A DNA stretch of 20,558 nt. It comes from a bacterium (lineage in GTDB: Bacteria; CSSED10-310; JAJRTK01). Position numbers and translations under genes: made by a program. Where the stretch lies: assembly GCA_024278345.1 (NCBI GenBank), contig JAJRTK010000371.1, forward strand, positions 1-20,558, read 5' to 3'. The stretch's first letter is position 1. The number at the start of each line of letters is the position of its first letter. This document shows positions 1 through 7,023 of this stretch, piece by piece. The notes beneath the pieces were generated by a model that was not told the origin of the DNA, did not search any database, and was given only the letters and a program-made list of their open reading frames with translations.

Positions 1-125
1 GCCTTCCGCGCCGTCACCTCCACCATTTCCCCACCCAAAGCCACTCCGTTCCCCGCACCCCAACCCAGCCAAAGCACCGCCAAACCCAACGCCGCCAACA
101 CCAAGAGAATCCTCTTCCCGTGCAT
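1..125 (-). CDS. N-terminus of an exported or membrane-anchored protein (partial)
   Basis: The minus strand is open from an ATG at 125 to the window edge, giving the first 41 residues of a protein that continues outside. The start is preceded by a purine-rich GGAAGGGG about 7 bases upstream. The N-terminus has the layout of a signal peptide or single membrane anchor: basic M-H-G-K-R, then a hydrophobic stretch of about 15 residues (ILLVLAALGLAVLWLGW), then a small-residue region (GAGNGVALGG) that could hold a cleavage site. No domain can be recognised in so short a piece. It is transcribed away from the HEAT-repeat gene, so the gap that follows is a divergent intergenic region. An in-frame GTG two codons upstream is an alternative start. 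Confidence 0.6.
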   Translation of the reverse strand, partial: MHGKRILLVLAALGLAVLWLGWGAGNGVALGGEMVEVTARK

Positions 126-400
126 GCTCACGCCCCTTCCATCCGCCTCCGGTCGAAGCTCCAGGCGATCCCGCCGAAACCGCCCACCGCCAGCCTCCAG
201 AAAAAGCGCTAAAAAAAGCTTCTTCCCAGTTCTTTTTCCATCATAATGTCTCGTGCCGCCGCGTCAAGGAACGCACTATGCCAGCTCCCCACGGCCATGG
301 CGTGCGGGAGGGCTTCGCGCCCACGGTACGCGGCATGGAGACCGGTCAACGAGCCCTCAAGGCGTCCCGCTACCCGAAATACGGGCGCCCTGCAATCCCC
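126..400. other. Intergenic stretch without a convincing gene
   Basis: This is the left part of a gap of about 690 bases (126-814) between the truncated minus-strand gene and the HEAT-repeat gene. Several reading frames are open here only because the DNA is GC-rich; their translations are low-complexity and rich in R, P and G, with no recognisable motif. The A-rich segment around 199-240 is the least GC-rich part and is the likeliest promoter zone for one of the divergent genes, but no consensus promoter could be assigned. The rest of the gap holds the repeats and hairpins listed separately. Confidence 0.4.
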
Positions 401-576
401 GGTGGTGCTCCAGCCCTGTGGCAATGGATCGAAGGCGGCGACAATGGCGAGGAGCGGTCGCCGCGGGGAACTCGTGCCAAAGGCACGGGTCGATCCCGAT
501 GTGAGCGGAACGCAACACAAAGAAAACACAGGGTTTGCCGACAACTCAGCCCTAAAAGAAGATCTCGACCCAATCC
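401..576 (+). repeat. Dispersed intergenic repeat Y, copy A
   Basis: This is one of three long copies of a repeat also found at 11217-11370 (plus) and 13885-14043 (minus). It opens with GGTGGTGCTCC, passes through a GGCAATGGATCGAAGGCGGCGA-like segment and a hairpin, and then reaches the best-conserved block at 498-525. That block is identical over 28 bases to 11291-11318. Copy A differs in the hairpin: between the conserved CGG (455-457) and CCG (496-498) it carries a longer insert with its own stem, CGTGCC (473-478) pairing with GGCACG (482-487) around an AAA loop. The tail (about 550-576) again resembles the other copies. It points toward the HEAT-repeat gene 240 bases downstream. Confidence 0.85.
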
Positions 577-600
577 GGGGCTGGCGGGCCTCCTTCCCGG

Positions 601-643
601 CTCCGTGCAGCCCGGAGGGCGCTACACCGGCAAGATGCCGGTG
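601..643. repeat. Pair of short palindromes (hairpins)
   Basis: Two adjacent inverted repeats lie between repeat Y copy A and element Z. The first is CTCCG (601-605) with CGGAG (613-617). The second is stronger: CACCGGCA (625-632) with TGCCGGTG (636-643), an 8-bp perfect stem around a 3-base loop. Read on the minus strand, the second encodes G-T-G-I-L-P-V, as expected of a palindromic repeat rather than a gene. There is no T-run after it, so it is not an obvious terminator. Confidence 0.6.
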
Positions 644-649
644 CCACCG

Positions 650-699
650 TTTCGGCGAAGAAAATTGTAAAGCAAAAACACGACAATTTGATAGGTCCC
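650..699 (+). repeat. Element Z, left copy (perfect inverted match to the right window end)
   Basis: These 50 bases are identical, in reverse complement, to the last 50 bases of the window (20509-20558). The element is much more AT-rich than its surroundings and contains its own inverted repeat, AAATTGT (662-668) with ACAATTT (683-689). It lies just upstream of the HEAT-repeat gene's open frame and is not coding. It may be part of a composite repeat together with Y and the palindromes at 601-643. Confidence 0.85.
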
Positions 700-747
700 A
701 GGATTGCCAAACGCCTGTCCCGCGCTTGCACTTCTCACCCCACTGGG

Positions 748-796
748 GGAACGTGTTCCGGAGTTTCTAAAACCGGAACTTGCCTTCGGCGGTTCC
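748..796 (+). promoter_or_regulatory. Alternating GGAAC/GTTCC arms, possible leader structure
   Basis: GGAAC occurs at 748-752 and 775-779, and its complement GTTCC at 755-759 and 792-796. The arms can therefore pair in more than one way. The best single hairpin is 775-796, with arms GGAAC/GTTCC, inner stem GCC/GGC and a very stable C(TTCG)G tip. It ends 18 bases before the ATG of the HEAT-repeat gene. Alternative pairings of this kind can act as an attenuator or translational switch, but nothing here shows that it does. The block 773-794 partly matches 17269-17301. Confidence 0.3.
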
Positions 797-814
797 ACGC
801 CCTCGGGAAAGCCC

Positions 815-1393
815 ATGCCTCGAGATTCCAAGCTCTTCGCCGTTGCCAAGGCCCGACAGCTCTTTGCCAAACGGGATTGGCCCTCTCTCATCGCCATGGG
901 TCCGCGATCCTTGAGTATTCTTCTGGAGGCGGTCCATGCTCCCAGCGTATCCCTTCGGCGCCGCGTTATTTGGGTTCTTGGGGAAATCGGCGATCCTCGG
1001 GCCGTCCCGGTCATCCAGGAGACGCTCTCCGATCCCATCTCCTCCGTCCGGGAAGCAACGGTGCAGGCCCTGGGGAAGATTGGGTCCCCCGCGGCCATTG
1101 CACCTCTTGACCGCTACCTGGCCGAGGAAGGAATCCGGCCCTACCTGCACGGTCGGAGGTTTGCCGTCCAGGCCTTGGGGAAGATAGGCGGCCCGGCATG
1201 CCTGAACATCCTTGTCCGCACGCTCCTGGGAGATGCCGATTCCAGGGTCCGGCGGGAAGCGGCTTTGGCCCTTTCAGCCTTCCCCTCTCCAGAAGCTGTC
1301 CAAGCGCTCCGTCAAGCCAGGGATGGCGAGGCGGTTCCGGGTGTCACCTCCGCCTCCGCCCAGTCCTTGGGGAAACTTCTGGAAGGAGCGTAA
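815..1393 (+). CDS. HEAT-repeat (PBS-lyase-like) protein
   Basis: The 192-residue product is made of consecutive helical HEAT repeats. Recurrent units are seen as RRRVIWVLGEIGDPRAVPVI, VREATVQALGKIGSPAAIAPL, RRFAVQALGKIGGPACLNIL and VRREAALALSAFPSPEAVQAL, each with the typical alternation of A/L/G and an I-G-D/S/G-P turn. Such proteins are scaffolds or adaptors, and no catalytic site is expected. There is no signal peptide if the start is ATG 815, so it is probably cytoplasmic. The frame is open upstream to a TTG at 704, but that extension covers a hairpin region next to element Z and reads as low-complexity sequence, so ATG 815 was preferred although its ribosome site (GGGAAAG) is modest. 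The partner is unknown; nothing in the neighbourhood names one. Confidence 0.75.
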   Translation: MPRDSKLFAVAKARQLFAKRDWPSLIAMGPRSLSILLEAVHAPSVSLRRRVIWVLGEIGDPRAVPVIQETLSDPISSVREATVQALGKIGSPAAIAPLDRYLAEEGIRPYLHGRRFAVQALGKIGGPACLNILVRTLLGDADSRVRREAALALSAFPSPEAVQALRQARDGEAVPGVTSASAQSLGKLLEGA

Positions 1394-1454
1394 CGAGGGT
1401 TGGTGGCCCGTCATCGGTGGCCGCTTTGGCGGCGATGATGCAAGCGATGAAAGG

Positions 1455-1471
1455 CGTGACTGCCCGGTCAC
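1455..1471 (+). promoter_or_regulatory. Dyad GTGAC-N6-GTCAC, putative enhancer-binding-protein site for the M64 peptidase
   Basis: CGTGAC, six bases, GTCAC forms a perfect dyad (CGTGAC 1455-1460 with GTCACG 1467-1472). The same arrangement occurs at 17479-17495 before the M4 peptidase, matching at 14 of 17 positions (CGTGACNNCCCNGTCAC). It lies 109 bases upstream of the -24/-12 promoter at 1580, the usual distance for an upstream activator sequence bound by a sigma-54 enhancer-binding protein. The sequence match and spacing are seen; the role is inferred. Confidence 0.55.
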
Positions 1472-1543
1472 GAAATGAAGCCACTTGGTGAAAAAAAGTT
1501 CTGGATCAAAGGGGAGCGGCCTCCCGTTGCGTCTCTAGATTAA

Positions 1544-1563
1544 CATTGATTATCAATGGATTA
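1544..1563 (+). promoter_or_regulatory. Palindrome overlapping a consensus IHF site
   Basis: CATTGAT-T-ATCAATG (1544-1558) is a perfect 7-bp inverted repeat in an AT-rich patch. Bases 1551-1563 (TATCAATGGATTA) match the IHF consensus WATCAANNNNTTR at every defined position. It sits between the GTGAC dyad (1455-1471) and the -24/-12 promoter (1580-1595), where IHF usually bends DNA at sigma-54 promoters. A Fur-like operator was considered for the palindrome but fits less well. Confidence 0.45.
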
Positions 1564-1579
1564 CCGAAACTTTGGCAAG

Positions 1580-1595
1580 TGGCGTGAGATTTGCT
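1580..1595 (+). promoter_or_regulatory. Sigma-54-type (-24/-12) promoter of the M64-like peptidase
   Basis: TGGCGTGAGATTTGCT has the invariant GG (1581-1582) and GC (1593-1594) exactly 12 bases apart, and a full TTGCT at -12. It departs from the consensus TGGCAC-N5-TTGCW at the two bases after TGGC. The predicted transcript start is about 1607. That excludes a TTG start at 1591 and leaves too short a leader for ATG 1615, so ATG 1642 is the better start. Confidence 0.5.
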
Positions 1596-1641
1596 GGATC
1601 TAAGGAAAAGAGCAATGCAAAATGAAGAAGGACTGAAAGCC

Positions 1642-3210
1642 ATGAACCAGCATCAGCGACTCGACAAAAGCCCGGCCTGGCTCACCACTCTCCTTGCCGC
1701 CACTCTCCTCTACGCAGCTCCGCCCGCCGGCGCCGCGGAATGGACTTGCACCCGCGGGGACGGGTCCGCCTGCACGGGGCAGGAGCTGGGCGATCCCGGC
1801 ACTTTCAAGCAGATCCTGGTGGTGCCCACGGGGTATGAGCCCACGGAGAAAGCTCAGTTCTTCGCCGATGCCGAGAGCCTCCGGCTGAACATGTCCGATC
1901 TTCCTGGCGACACGCTGTACAGCGAGGTTTACCGCGACCGCCTCCTCTACCTGGCCTACTGGGTGCCAGGCGGTCCCTTGAGCTCGGACACGGCGGCATT
2001 TGGTGGCGCGATCATCGAGCACCCCATCCGGGATCGGGCCCTGACCATGGACCAGGATGCGCTCTATTCCAAGGTGTCGGAGATTCAGGGAGCCGAAATC
2101 CCCCAGCTGGCGCCCTGGGCCGTTTTGACCCTTTTTAACAGCCCTGATACCGGGGCTACGGCGAATGCGACGCCGCCATCCTACACGCGGCGTTCCTATG
2201 GGATCGCCCGAATCACGGCTGGTTTTCTTGCCAGTAACTACGTCCCCACCCACGAAGTGGCCCATGCCTCCTTGAGCTTCGTGGACGAATATGTGGAAGG
2301 CGGCTTCGAGGATGTAGATATCCGGCTTTTCGACATTCTGACGCCTTTGGCTCTGTACAGCGGCAAGATGGCTTCTCTACAGGCGGCGGTGGGGGATCTT
2401 CTTGGCGTTTATGACATCAACGTCAGTGAGATCCTGGTTTCCGGCGCGGACAACATGGCCCTCCGCCAATACCCCGCTACAGTCGATAGTGGCCTCCCCA
2501 CGGAGACCTACGAATGCGAAGGGGGCTTCTTCTTCGGAAAGGGCACCTTCCACGTGGCCGGCGACAACATCATGAACGGGAACCGTGTCCAGTCTTGTGC
2601 CGAAGATGGTTTTGGCTACACCCATTCCCTGTCTCAGGCACGGGTCGTGGATACAGCGTTCGGAGACGGCACGGCGGGCCGCGCCAATGATCGCCTCCGC
2701 ATCGCGGGACCTGTGGGGGACTGGGCCCTGGATTTCGGGGAGACGACCACGGTCCTCATCTACGACGGCGACAAGAATCACCGGTGGCAACCCACGAAGA
2801 GCTACGACGTGCAGGTGGGTTGGTATGAGACCGTGCTCGACATCTGCTATGAGAGCGGGATTCCCTACCCCTGCCTGAAAGAGGTTTGGAAGAGCTTCCA
2901 AAAGAGTGTCTCCCCGACGGAGCAAGTACTGGAGCTCAAGACGAGCAAGCTGTATGGGATCGCGCGGACGGTGCAGAACCTGGTCTGCAACTTGGGTCTC
3001 GGCGACCTTGGAGAGATCGATCTCTGCACCCTTACGGTGGATCAGATGGCCGACGCCTTCCTGCCGACGTTGAAGTTCTACATGCCCTACCAGCCGGTGG
3101 AGATGGCGCTCTCAGGGTCATTCAGGACCTATTACTGGCGGTTTCGGACCTTTAACGGCACCTACAGGAGTGGCTGGACTGGCTGGAGCTCCTTCTACCG
3201 CGCATTCTAG
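1642..3210 (+). CDS. Secreted M64-like zinc metallopeptidase
   Basis: The 522-residue product begins with a Sec-type signal peptide (basic start, hydrophobic WLTTLLAATLLYAAPP, likely cleavage after AGA near residue 31). The active site is H204-E-V-A-H208, followed by D215-E-Y, the same HExxH...DEY spacing as peptidase family M64 (IgA-peptidase type). A downstream EGGFFFGKGTFHV...NIMNG block near residues 294-313 fits the family's conserved region and Met-turn. Cysteine pairs (for example C-T-R-G-D-G-S-A-C) suggest a disulfide-bonded extracellular protein. The C-terminal third (about 350-522) looks like beta-rich accessory sequence. ATG 1642 was chosen because GAAGAAGGA lies 9 bases upstream and the -24/-12 promoter at 1580-1595 fits it; ATG 1615 is the alternative. 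Degradation of extracellular protein is the likely role, with unknown substrate. Confidence 0.75.
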   Translation: MNQHQRLDKSPAWLTTLLAATLLYAAPPAGAAEWTCTRGDGSACTGQELGDPGTFKQILVVPTGYEPTEKAQFFADAESLRLNMSDLPGDTLYSEVYRDRLLYLAYWVPGGPLSSDTAAFGGAIIEHPIRDRALTMDQDALYSKVSEIQGAEIPQLAPWAVLTLFNSPDTGATANATPPSYTRRSYGIARITAGFLASNYVPTHEVAHASLSFVDEYVEGGFEDVDIRLFDILTPLALYSGKMASLQAAVGDLLGVYDINVSEILVSGADNMALRQYPATVDSGLPTETYECEGGFFFGKGTFHVAGDNIMNGNRVQSCAEDGFGYTHSLSQARVVDTAFGDGTAGRANDRLRIAGPVGDWALDFGETTTVLIYDGDKNHRWQPTKSYDVQVGWYETVLDICYESGIPYPCLKEVWKSFQKSVSPTEQVLELKTSKLYGIARTVQNLVCNLGLGDLGEIDLCTLTVDQMADAFLPTLKFYMPYQPVEMALSGSFRTYYWRFRTFNGTYRSGWTGWSSFYRAF

Positions 3211-3291
3211 GGAAGCTGGACGGGTTGGATTTACGGACATGGGGTAAGGTTGTGCGGTTTCTTGCTCTTTCCACGCTGGAGGAACCACGCC

Positions 3292-4791
3292 ATGGGCGCC
3301 ATACGAGTCGGGTTTGTGGGCTGCGGCCGCATCGCGGACCTTCACGCCCTGGGTTACCAGGACAACGAGAAGGCGCGGATTTACGCCATTTGCGACACGG
3401 ACCCGGAACTGCTGGCGCGGCGGAGGAAGGAATGGGGCGCGGAGAAGAGCTACGGGGATTTTCAAGAGATGCTGGCGGACCCCGGGCTGGACGCCGTGGA
3501 GATCCTGGCGCCTCACAAGCTCCACGAAGAAATGGTCCTTGCAGCGGTTCGGTCGGGGAAGCACGTGGCGGTGCAAAAGCCGATGACCATCGACCTCGGG
3601 AGCGCGGACAGGATGATCGCGGCGGCTCGGGAGGCGGGCGTGGTGTACAAGGTGACGGAGAATTACGCCTTCTACCCGCCCATCGTCCGAGCCCGGAAAC
3701 TCATTGAGGAGGGAGCGATTGGGAAGCCTATCCACCTTCATCTCAAGTATATCGGAGGTACAGAGGGGGGCTGGGAAATCCCGGCTTCCTCGTGGGAATG
3801 GCGCATCAAGGAGATGGCCGAGGGGCGGGGACAGCTGACCTTTGACCATGGTCACCACCTCTGGTCCACGGCCTGGTTTCTTCTTGGAGATATCGAGCGG
3901 GTGGTGGCCTGGATCGATCCTCAGGAACCGGTGGTGGATTCTCCGGCGACTATTGCCTGGAAATACAGCGGCGGCAAGATCCATGGCGTCTGCGAGATGA
4001 GCCAGAGCCTCGAGCTCCGCGTCCCCTCCCGCTACTACGCCAACGACGAATGGATGGAGGTGACGGGGAGCCAGGGGATTCTGGTGCTTCGCCGGAATAC
4101 GGGGCTCCTACGGGAGGGACCGCCGCTGAGCCTCTTCGACGGGAAAAAGTGGCACCACACAGAGCTCCCGTCCGATTGGCCCGAGGGTTTCAAGGGTTCC
4201 ACCGCCAATTTCATTGCGGCGATCCGGGGCGAGGAAGCGCCGCGACTTTCGGGCGAGGAAGGGCGAACGATTCTTCGGGTGGCGCTGGCGATCCAGAAGT
4301 CGGCGCGCCTCCGGCGGGAGGTTTTTCCCGAAGAGCTTGATCGCCGTTTTTCCGGGCTCTATGCCTGGGCACGGCGGCGGCGGGAACGGCGCCAAGCGGC
4401 GGGGAAAGGCGGGTTTTTCAGTTTCCTCGAAGGCGGCGCGAATTCTATGCACGCGCCAGAGGCGATCCAGCTCACCGAGGATCTGGTGGCCCGCTTCGAC
4501 CCCGATGCCTACCCCGGTTGGGAGACCTCCATCGCCCTTCACCTCTGCCCCAACGATCCCGATTTCGAGGCGCGGCTGACGCTGTATGTCGCCGACGGTG
4601 CGGCCCGGCTGGAAAAGGACTACCTGGCCCCCGACGCGGTGATGACGGTTCAGATGTCCGCGGGGCTCTGGGCCTCGATTCTGCTGAAGAAGAAGCGGAT
4701 TGAGACGGCTGTCCTCCAAGGGCGGATCAAGGTCGAGGGGAAGGCGGAAGAAGCGTTGAAGCTCCTCAAAGCGTTCAGGATTTCAACATGA
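3292..4791 (+). CDS. Gfo/Idh/MocA-family oxidoreductase fused to an SCP2 sterol-carrier domain
   Basis: The 499-residue protein has two parts. Residues 1-370 are a Gfo/Idh/MocA NAD(P)-dependent oxidoreductase. The Rossmann motif is G10-C-G12-R-I-A15; the usual E-K-P appears as Q95-K96-P97 with the lysine kept; and a substrate-side D185-H-G-H188-H is present. This family usually oxidises or reduces sugars, inositols or similar polyols. An Arg-rich linker (about 360-385) leads to residues 386-499, which look like an SCP2 (sterol-carrier, lipid-binding) domain: D-G-A-A-R-L near 441, then A-V-M-T-V-Q-M-S-A, W-A-S-I-L and a G-R-I-K-V-E-G close. GGAGGA lies 8 bases before ATG 3292. The fusion is unusual: SCP2 normally stands alone or is fused to thiolases or dehydrogenases. 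The substrate may be lipid-linked or hydrophobic. It lies 81 bases after the peptidase gene. Confidence 0.8.
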   Translation: MGAIRVGFVGCGRIADLHALGYQDNEKARIYAICDTDPELLARRRKEWGAEKSYGDFQEMLADPGLDAVEILAPHKLHEEMVLAAVRSGKHVAVQKPMTIDLGSADRMIAAAREAGVVYKVTENYAFYPPIVRARKLIEEGAIGKPIHLHLKYIGGTEGGWEIPASSWEWRIKEMAEGRGQLTFDHGHHLWSTAWFLLGDIERVVAWIDPQEPVVDSPATIAWKYSGGKIHGVCEMSQSLELRVPSRYYANDEWMEVTGSQGILVLRRNTGLLREGPPLSLFDGKKWHHTELPSDWPEGFKGSTANFIAAIRGEEAPRLSGEEGRTILRVALAIQKSARLRREVFPEELDRRFSGLYAWARRRRERRQAAGKGGFFSFLEGGANSMHAPEAIQLTEDLVARFDPDAYPGWETSIALHLCPNDPDFEARLTLYVADGAARLEKDYLAPDAVMTVQMSAGLWASILLKKKRIETAVLQGRIKVEGKAEEALKLLKAFRIST

Positions 4792-4819
4792 AACACCGAT
4801 TGAGCTTGACTGAATGTGA

Positions 4820-5215
4820 GCAGCGAGCTCTCCCGCACCGAAGAATGCGGAAAGCTGCCCTGCCCCGGCAGATGGGAAGACCCGTTCCCGGCAAGATCCT
4901 CTTCTCGATTTCAGGGAGGCGACGGTAGGCTGCCCCATATTCCGGGAGTACCGCAACCTCGACAAGAACGGCGTGCGGGTTCTGGCCAAGGCCGAAGGCC
5001 GCTGGTACGTCTCCGACCCGGAGAAGGAAGGCGACCTCGAAAGAGTTCGCCTCCGCGCGCTGCCGCGGGAGTTTGAAGAGTAGCACCGCTACGACGAGCA
5101 GGACTGCCAGGCCATCGCCCTGGTCGCGGCCAAACTGCCGGAGAAGGTAATCCAGGAGGATGAGAAGCTGCTCATAGACGATAACATCACCACCCTACGG
5201 CTGGGGGAGGATTGA
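4820..5215 (+). pseudogene. Degraded 3' remnant of a larger gene, interrupted by a stop codon
   Basis: One frame reads as a coherent protein tail (about 4901-5080: LLDFREATVGCPIFREY, then NLDKNGVRVLAKAEGRWYV and SDPEKEGDLERVRLRAL). It meets an in-frame TAG at 5081-5083 and resumes in the same frame to a TGA at 5213-5215 (ALVAAKLPEKVIQEDEKLL...LRLGED). The TAG falls where a tyrosine after E-F-E-E would be plausible, and the sequence after it seems shortened. No credible start exists: the frame is closed at 4817-4819, so the 5' part of the gene is gone. It ends 3 bases before the AAA ATPase start, so it was probably the upstream member of that operon. From memory the tail resembles C-termini of large defence-island proteins (helicase or DUF1156-type), but that is unverified. 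Confidence 0.6.
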
Positions 5216-5218
5216 TCC

Positions 5219-6424
5219 ATGCCTCACATCCAGGACTTGACCGTCAAGAACTACCGGGTGCTCCACAACATCACACTGAAGGGCCTGCAGCCGCTCAATG
5301 TCGTGCTTGGTCCGAACGGCTGTGGGAAGTCTACGCTCCTCGACGCACTGGGCTTTCTTGGCGAATGCCTCACTGTGGGCGTACGCAAGGCGCTGGAACC
5401 GCGCGGAAGACTGGAGGAGCTTCGCTCCCGCAGGGAGTCGGGACCGCTTGTTATCCAACTGAAGTACCGAGAGTCCGAGTTTGGCGTCCCCCCAAAGAAG
5501 CGAACGCCACTCATCACCTATCACCTGGAGATCGACGAGGATCAGCGCCGCCCGATCATCGTGCGCGAGTTCCTGCGATGGACTCGGGGAAGTGGCGGCA
5601 AACCGTTCAACTTTCTAGATATCACTCGGGGTGTGGGGACGGTCATCACGGGAGAGATGCCGGAACAGACCGACCAGCGCCGACCGGTGACGCTCGACGA
5701 TGTGACCATGCCCGCCATCGCAACGCTGGGCCAGCTCGCTGAAAACCCTCGAGTCGCCAGCTTGCGGAGGTTCATCGGTAGCTGGTATCTCTCCTACTTC
5801 GTGCCCGACCAGGCACGGCAAGTGCCTGGAACAGGGGCTCAGGAGCATCTCTCGCGCACGGGGAAGAACCTGCCCAACGTGGTGCAGTACCTCAGCGAAA
5901 TGCACGGAGAAGTCCTGAGAGAGATCCTGATCCGGATGGCCGCGCGCATTCCCGGTCTCGAGCAGGTCACCTCCGAACAGACGATCGATAACCGGCTCGT
6001 ACTGCGTTTCAAGGACGGTCCATTTCAGCATCCTTTCCTCTCCAAGTACGTCTCGGATGGAACATTGAAGATGTTCGCCTACCTGGTGATGCTCATGGAT
6101 CCTGAGCCACCGGCACTCCTCTGCATCGAGGAGCCCGAGAACAGCCTGCATCCAAAGTTGCTCCACGTGCTGGCCGAGGAGTTCCGCGCCCATGCGCAAG
6201 GAGAATTCGGGCAGCAGCAGACCCAGGTCCTCGTCTCTTCCCACTCGCCCTACTTCATCGACGCGCTGCAACCGAAAGAACTCTGGGTGATGGAGAGATC
6301 GACGAACGGCTTCTCGACAATAGCCCGCTCCGACCGGCTGAAGGGCATCCCGGAGTTCATCGTGGAAGGCGCTTCGCTCGGCGCCCTCTGGTTCGAAGGT
6401 CAGTTTCGGCGGGGGAACCCCTGA
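5219..6424 (+). CDS. AAA ATPase (AAA_21/OLD-like, RecF/SMC-type fold)
   Basis: The 401-residue ATPase has an ABC/SMC-type nucleotide-binding site split by a long insert. Walker A is G31-P-N-G-C-G-K-S-T39; a signature-like S-D-G-T-L-K-M lies near residues 281-287; Walker B is L-L-C-I-E-E-P-E-N (E304/E305) followed by S-L-H-P; the switch histidine is H342 in S-S-H342-S-P-Y-F. This is the AAA_21 / overcoming-lysogenization-defect type, common in phage defence. It is cytoplasmic with no membrane segment. GGGGGAGG lies just before ATG 5219, inside the end of the upstream remnant. Its stop overlaps the next start (TGATG at 6422-6426), so the two are translationally coupled and probably form one complex. 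The ATPase-plus-TOPRIM-like layout resembles PARIS (AriA/AriB) in plan but not in family. Defence is inferred, not shown. Confidence 0.8.
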   Translation: MPHIQDLTVKNYRVLHNITLKGLQPLNVVLGPNGCGKSTLLDALGFLGECLTVGVRKALEPRGRLEELRSRRESGPLVIQLKYRESEFGVPPKKRTPLITYHLEIDEDQRRPIIVREFLRWTRGSGGKPFNFLDITRGVGTVITGEMPEQTDQRRPVTLDDVTMPAIATLGQLAENPRVASLRRFIGSWYLSYFVPDQARQVPGTGAQEHLSRTGKNLPNVVQYLSEMHGEVLREILIRMAARIPGLEQVTSEQTIDNRLVLRFKDGPFQHPFLSKYVSDGTLKMFAYLVMLMDPEPPALLCIEEPENSLHPKLLHVLAEEFRAHAQGEFGQQQTQVLVSSHSPYFIDALQPKELWVMERSTNGFSTIARSDRLKGIPEFIVEGASLGALWFEGQFRRGNP

Positions 6425-7023
6425 TGCAGGTGGAAATCTATGTGGAGGAGCCTTCGGCCAAGGCGGCGCTCGAACTTCTCGTGCCGAGGATCATCGGCGA
6501 AGGACACGACTTCAAGGTCCACACCTTCCGCAACAAGCAGGAGCTCCTGCGGGAGATTCCTAAGCGGCTGCGTGCGTACGCACGGTGGATTCCTGATGAC
6601 TGGCGCATCGCGGTGCTCGTAGATGAAGATCGGCAAGACTGCCACGAACTGAAGGCGCGGCTCGTTCGGGCAGCCACAGACGCCGGCATCGGGCAGCGAG
6701 TCTTGAACCGCATCGTGGTCGAGGAACTGGAAGCGTGGTTCTTCGGCGATCTCGAAGCCCTACGGACGGTCTATCCGCGGCTCCCACCCACGCTCTCCAA
6801 GCGTGAGAAGTACCGGAACCCAGACAGCATTCGCGGCGGCACATGGGAAGCTCTGGATCACCTCTTGCGGAAGGCTGGATACAAGGCGGGTCTGATCAAA
6901 ACGGCAAATGCGGCACTGGTCGCCGCTCACATGGACCCAGAACGGAACACGTCCCACAGCTTCCGCGTTTTTCGGAAAGGGCTTCGCCGACTCGTTGGCG
7001 GCGTCGAAGGCACAGGAGGTTAG
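6424..7023 (+). CDS. DUF4276 family protein (TOPRIM-like), partner of the AAA ATPase
   Basis: The 199-residue protein has the layout of DUF4276: an N-terminal strand with conserved acid (I-Y-V-E8-E-P-S-A), a central V-L-V-D67-E-D69-R-Q-D-C-H-E-L-K corresponding to a TOPRIM D-x-D, then V-V-E-E-L-E-A-W-F-F-G-D near 98-109, and a C-terminal S-F-R-V-F-R-K-G-L. TOPRIM folds bind Mg2+ and often cleave or join nucleic acid, so a nuclease effector gated by the ATPase is a reasonable guess. All acidic positions expected for a metal site are present, so the protein seems intact although the upstream member of the operon is broken. The ATG at 6424 overlaps the ATPase stop by one base. No ribosome site beyond the coupling is needed. 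Confidence 0.75.
   Translation: MQVEIYVEEPSAKAALELLVPRIIGEGHDFKVHTFRNKQELLREIPKRLRAYARWIPDDWRIAVLVDEDRQDCHELKARLVRAATDAGIGQRVLNRIVVEELEAWFFGDLEALRTVYPRLPPTLSKREKYRNPDSIRGGTWEALDHLLRKAGYKAGLIKTANAALVAAHMDPERNTSHSFRVFRKGLRRLVGGVEGTGG

Noticed and set aside
246-770. Long open frames on the plus strand across the left intergenic region
   Set aside because: They are built from repeat Y, the palindromes and element Z, have no protein motif, and related frames recur wherever the repeat does. They are treated as repeat DNA.
1544-1558. Fur-box reading of the CATTGAT-T-ATCAATG palindrome
   Set aside because: It lacks the GATAAT hexamer pattern, and the overlapping IHF consensus fits the sigma-54 context better.
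3247-3271. A -24/-12 element before the oxidoreductase-SCP2 gene (TTGCT near 3261)
   Set aside because: The base pair at the -24 position is GT, not the invariant GG.
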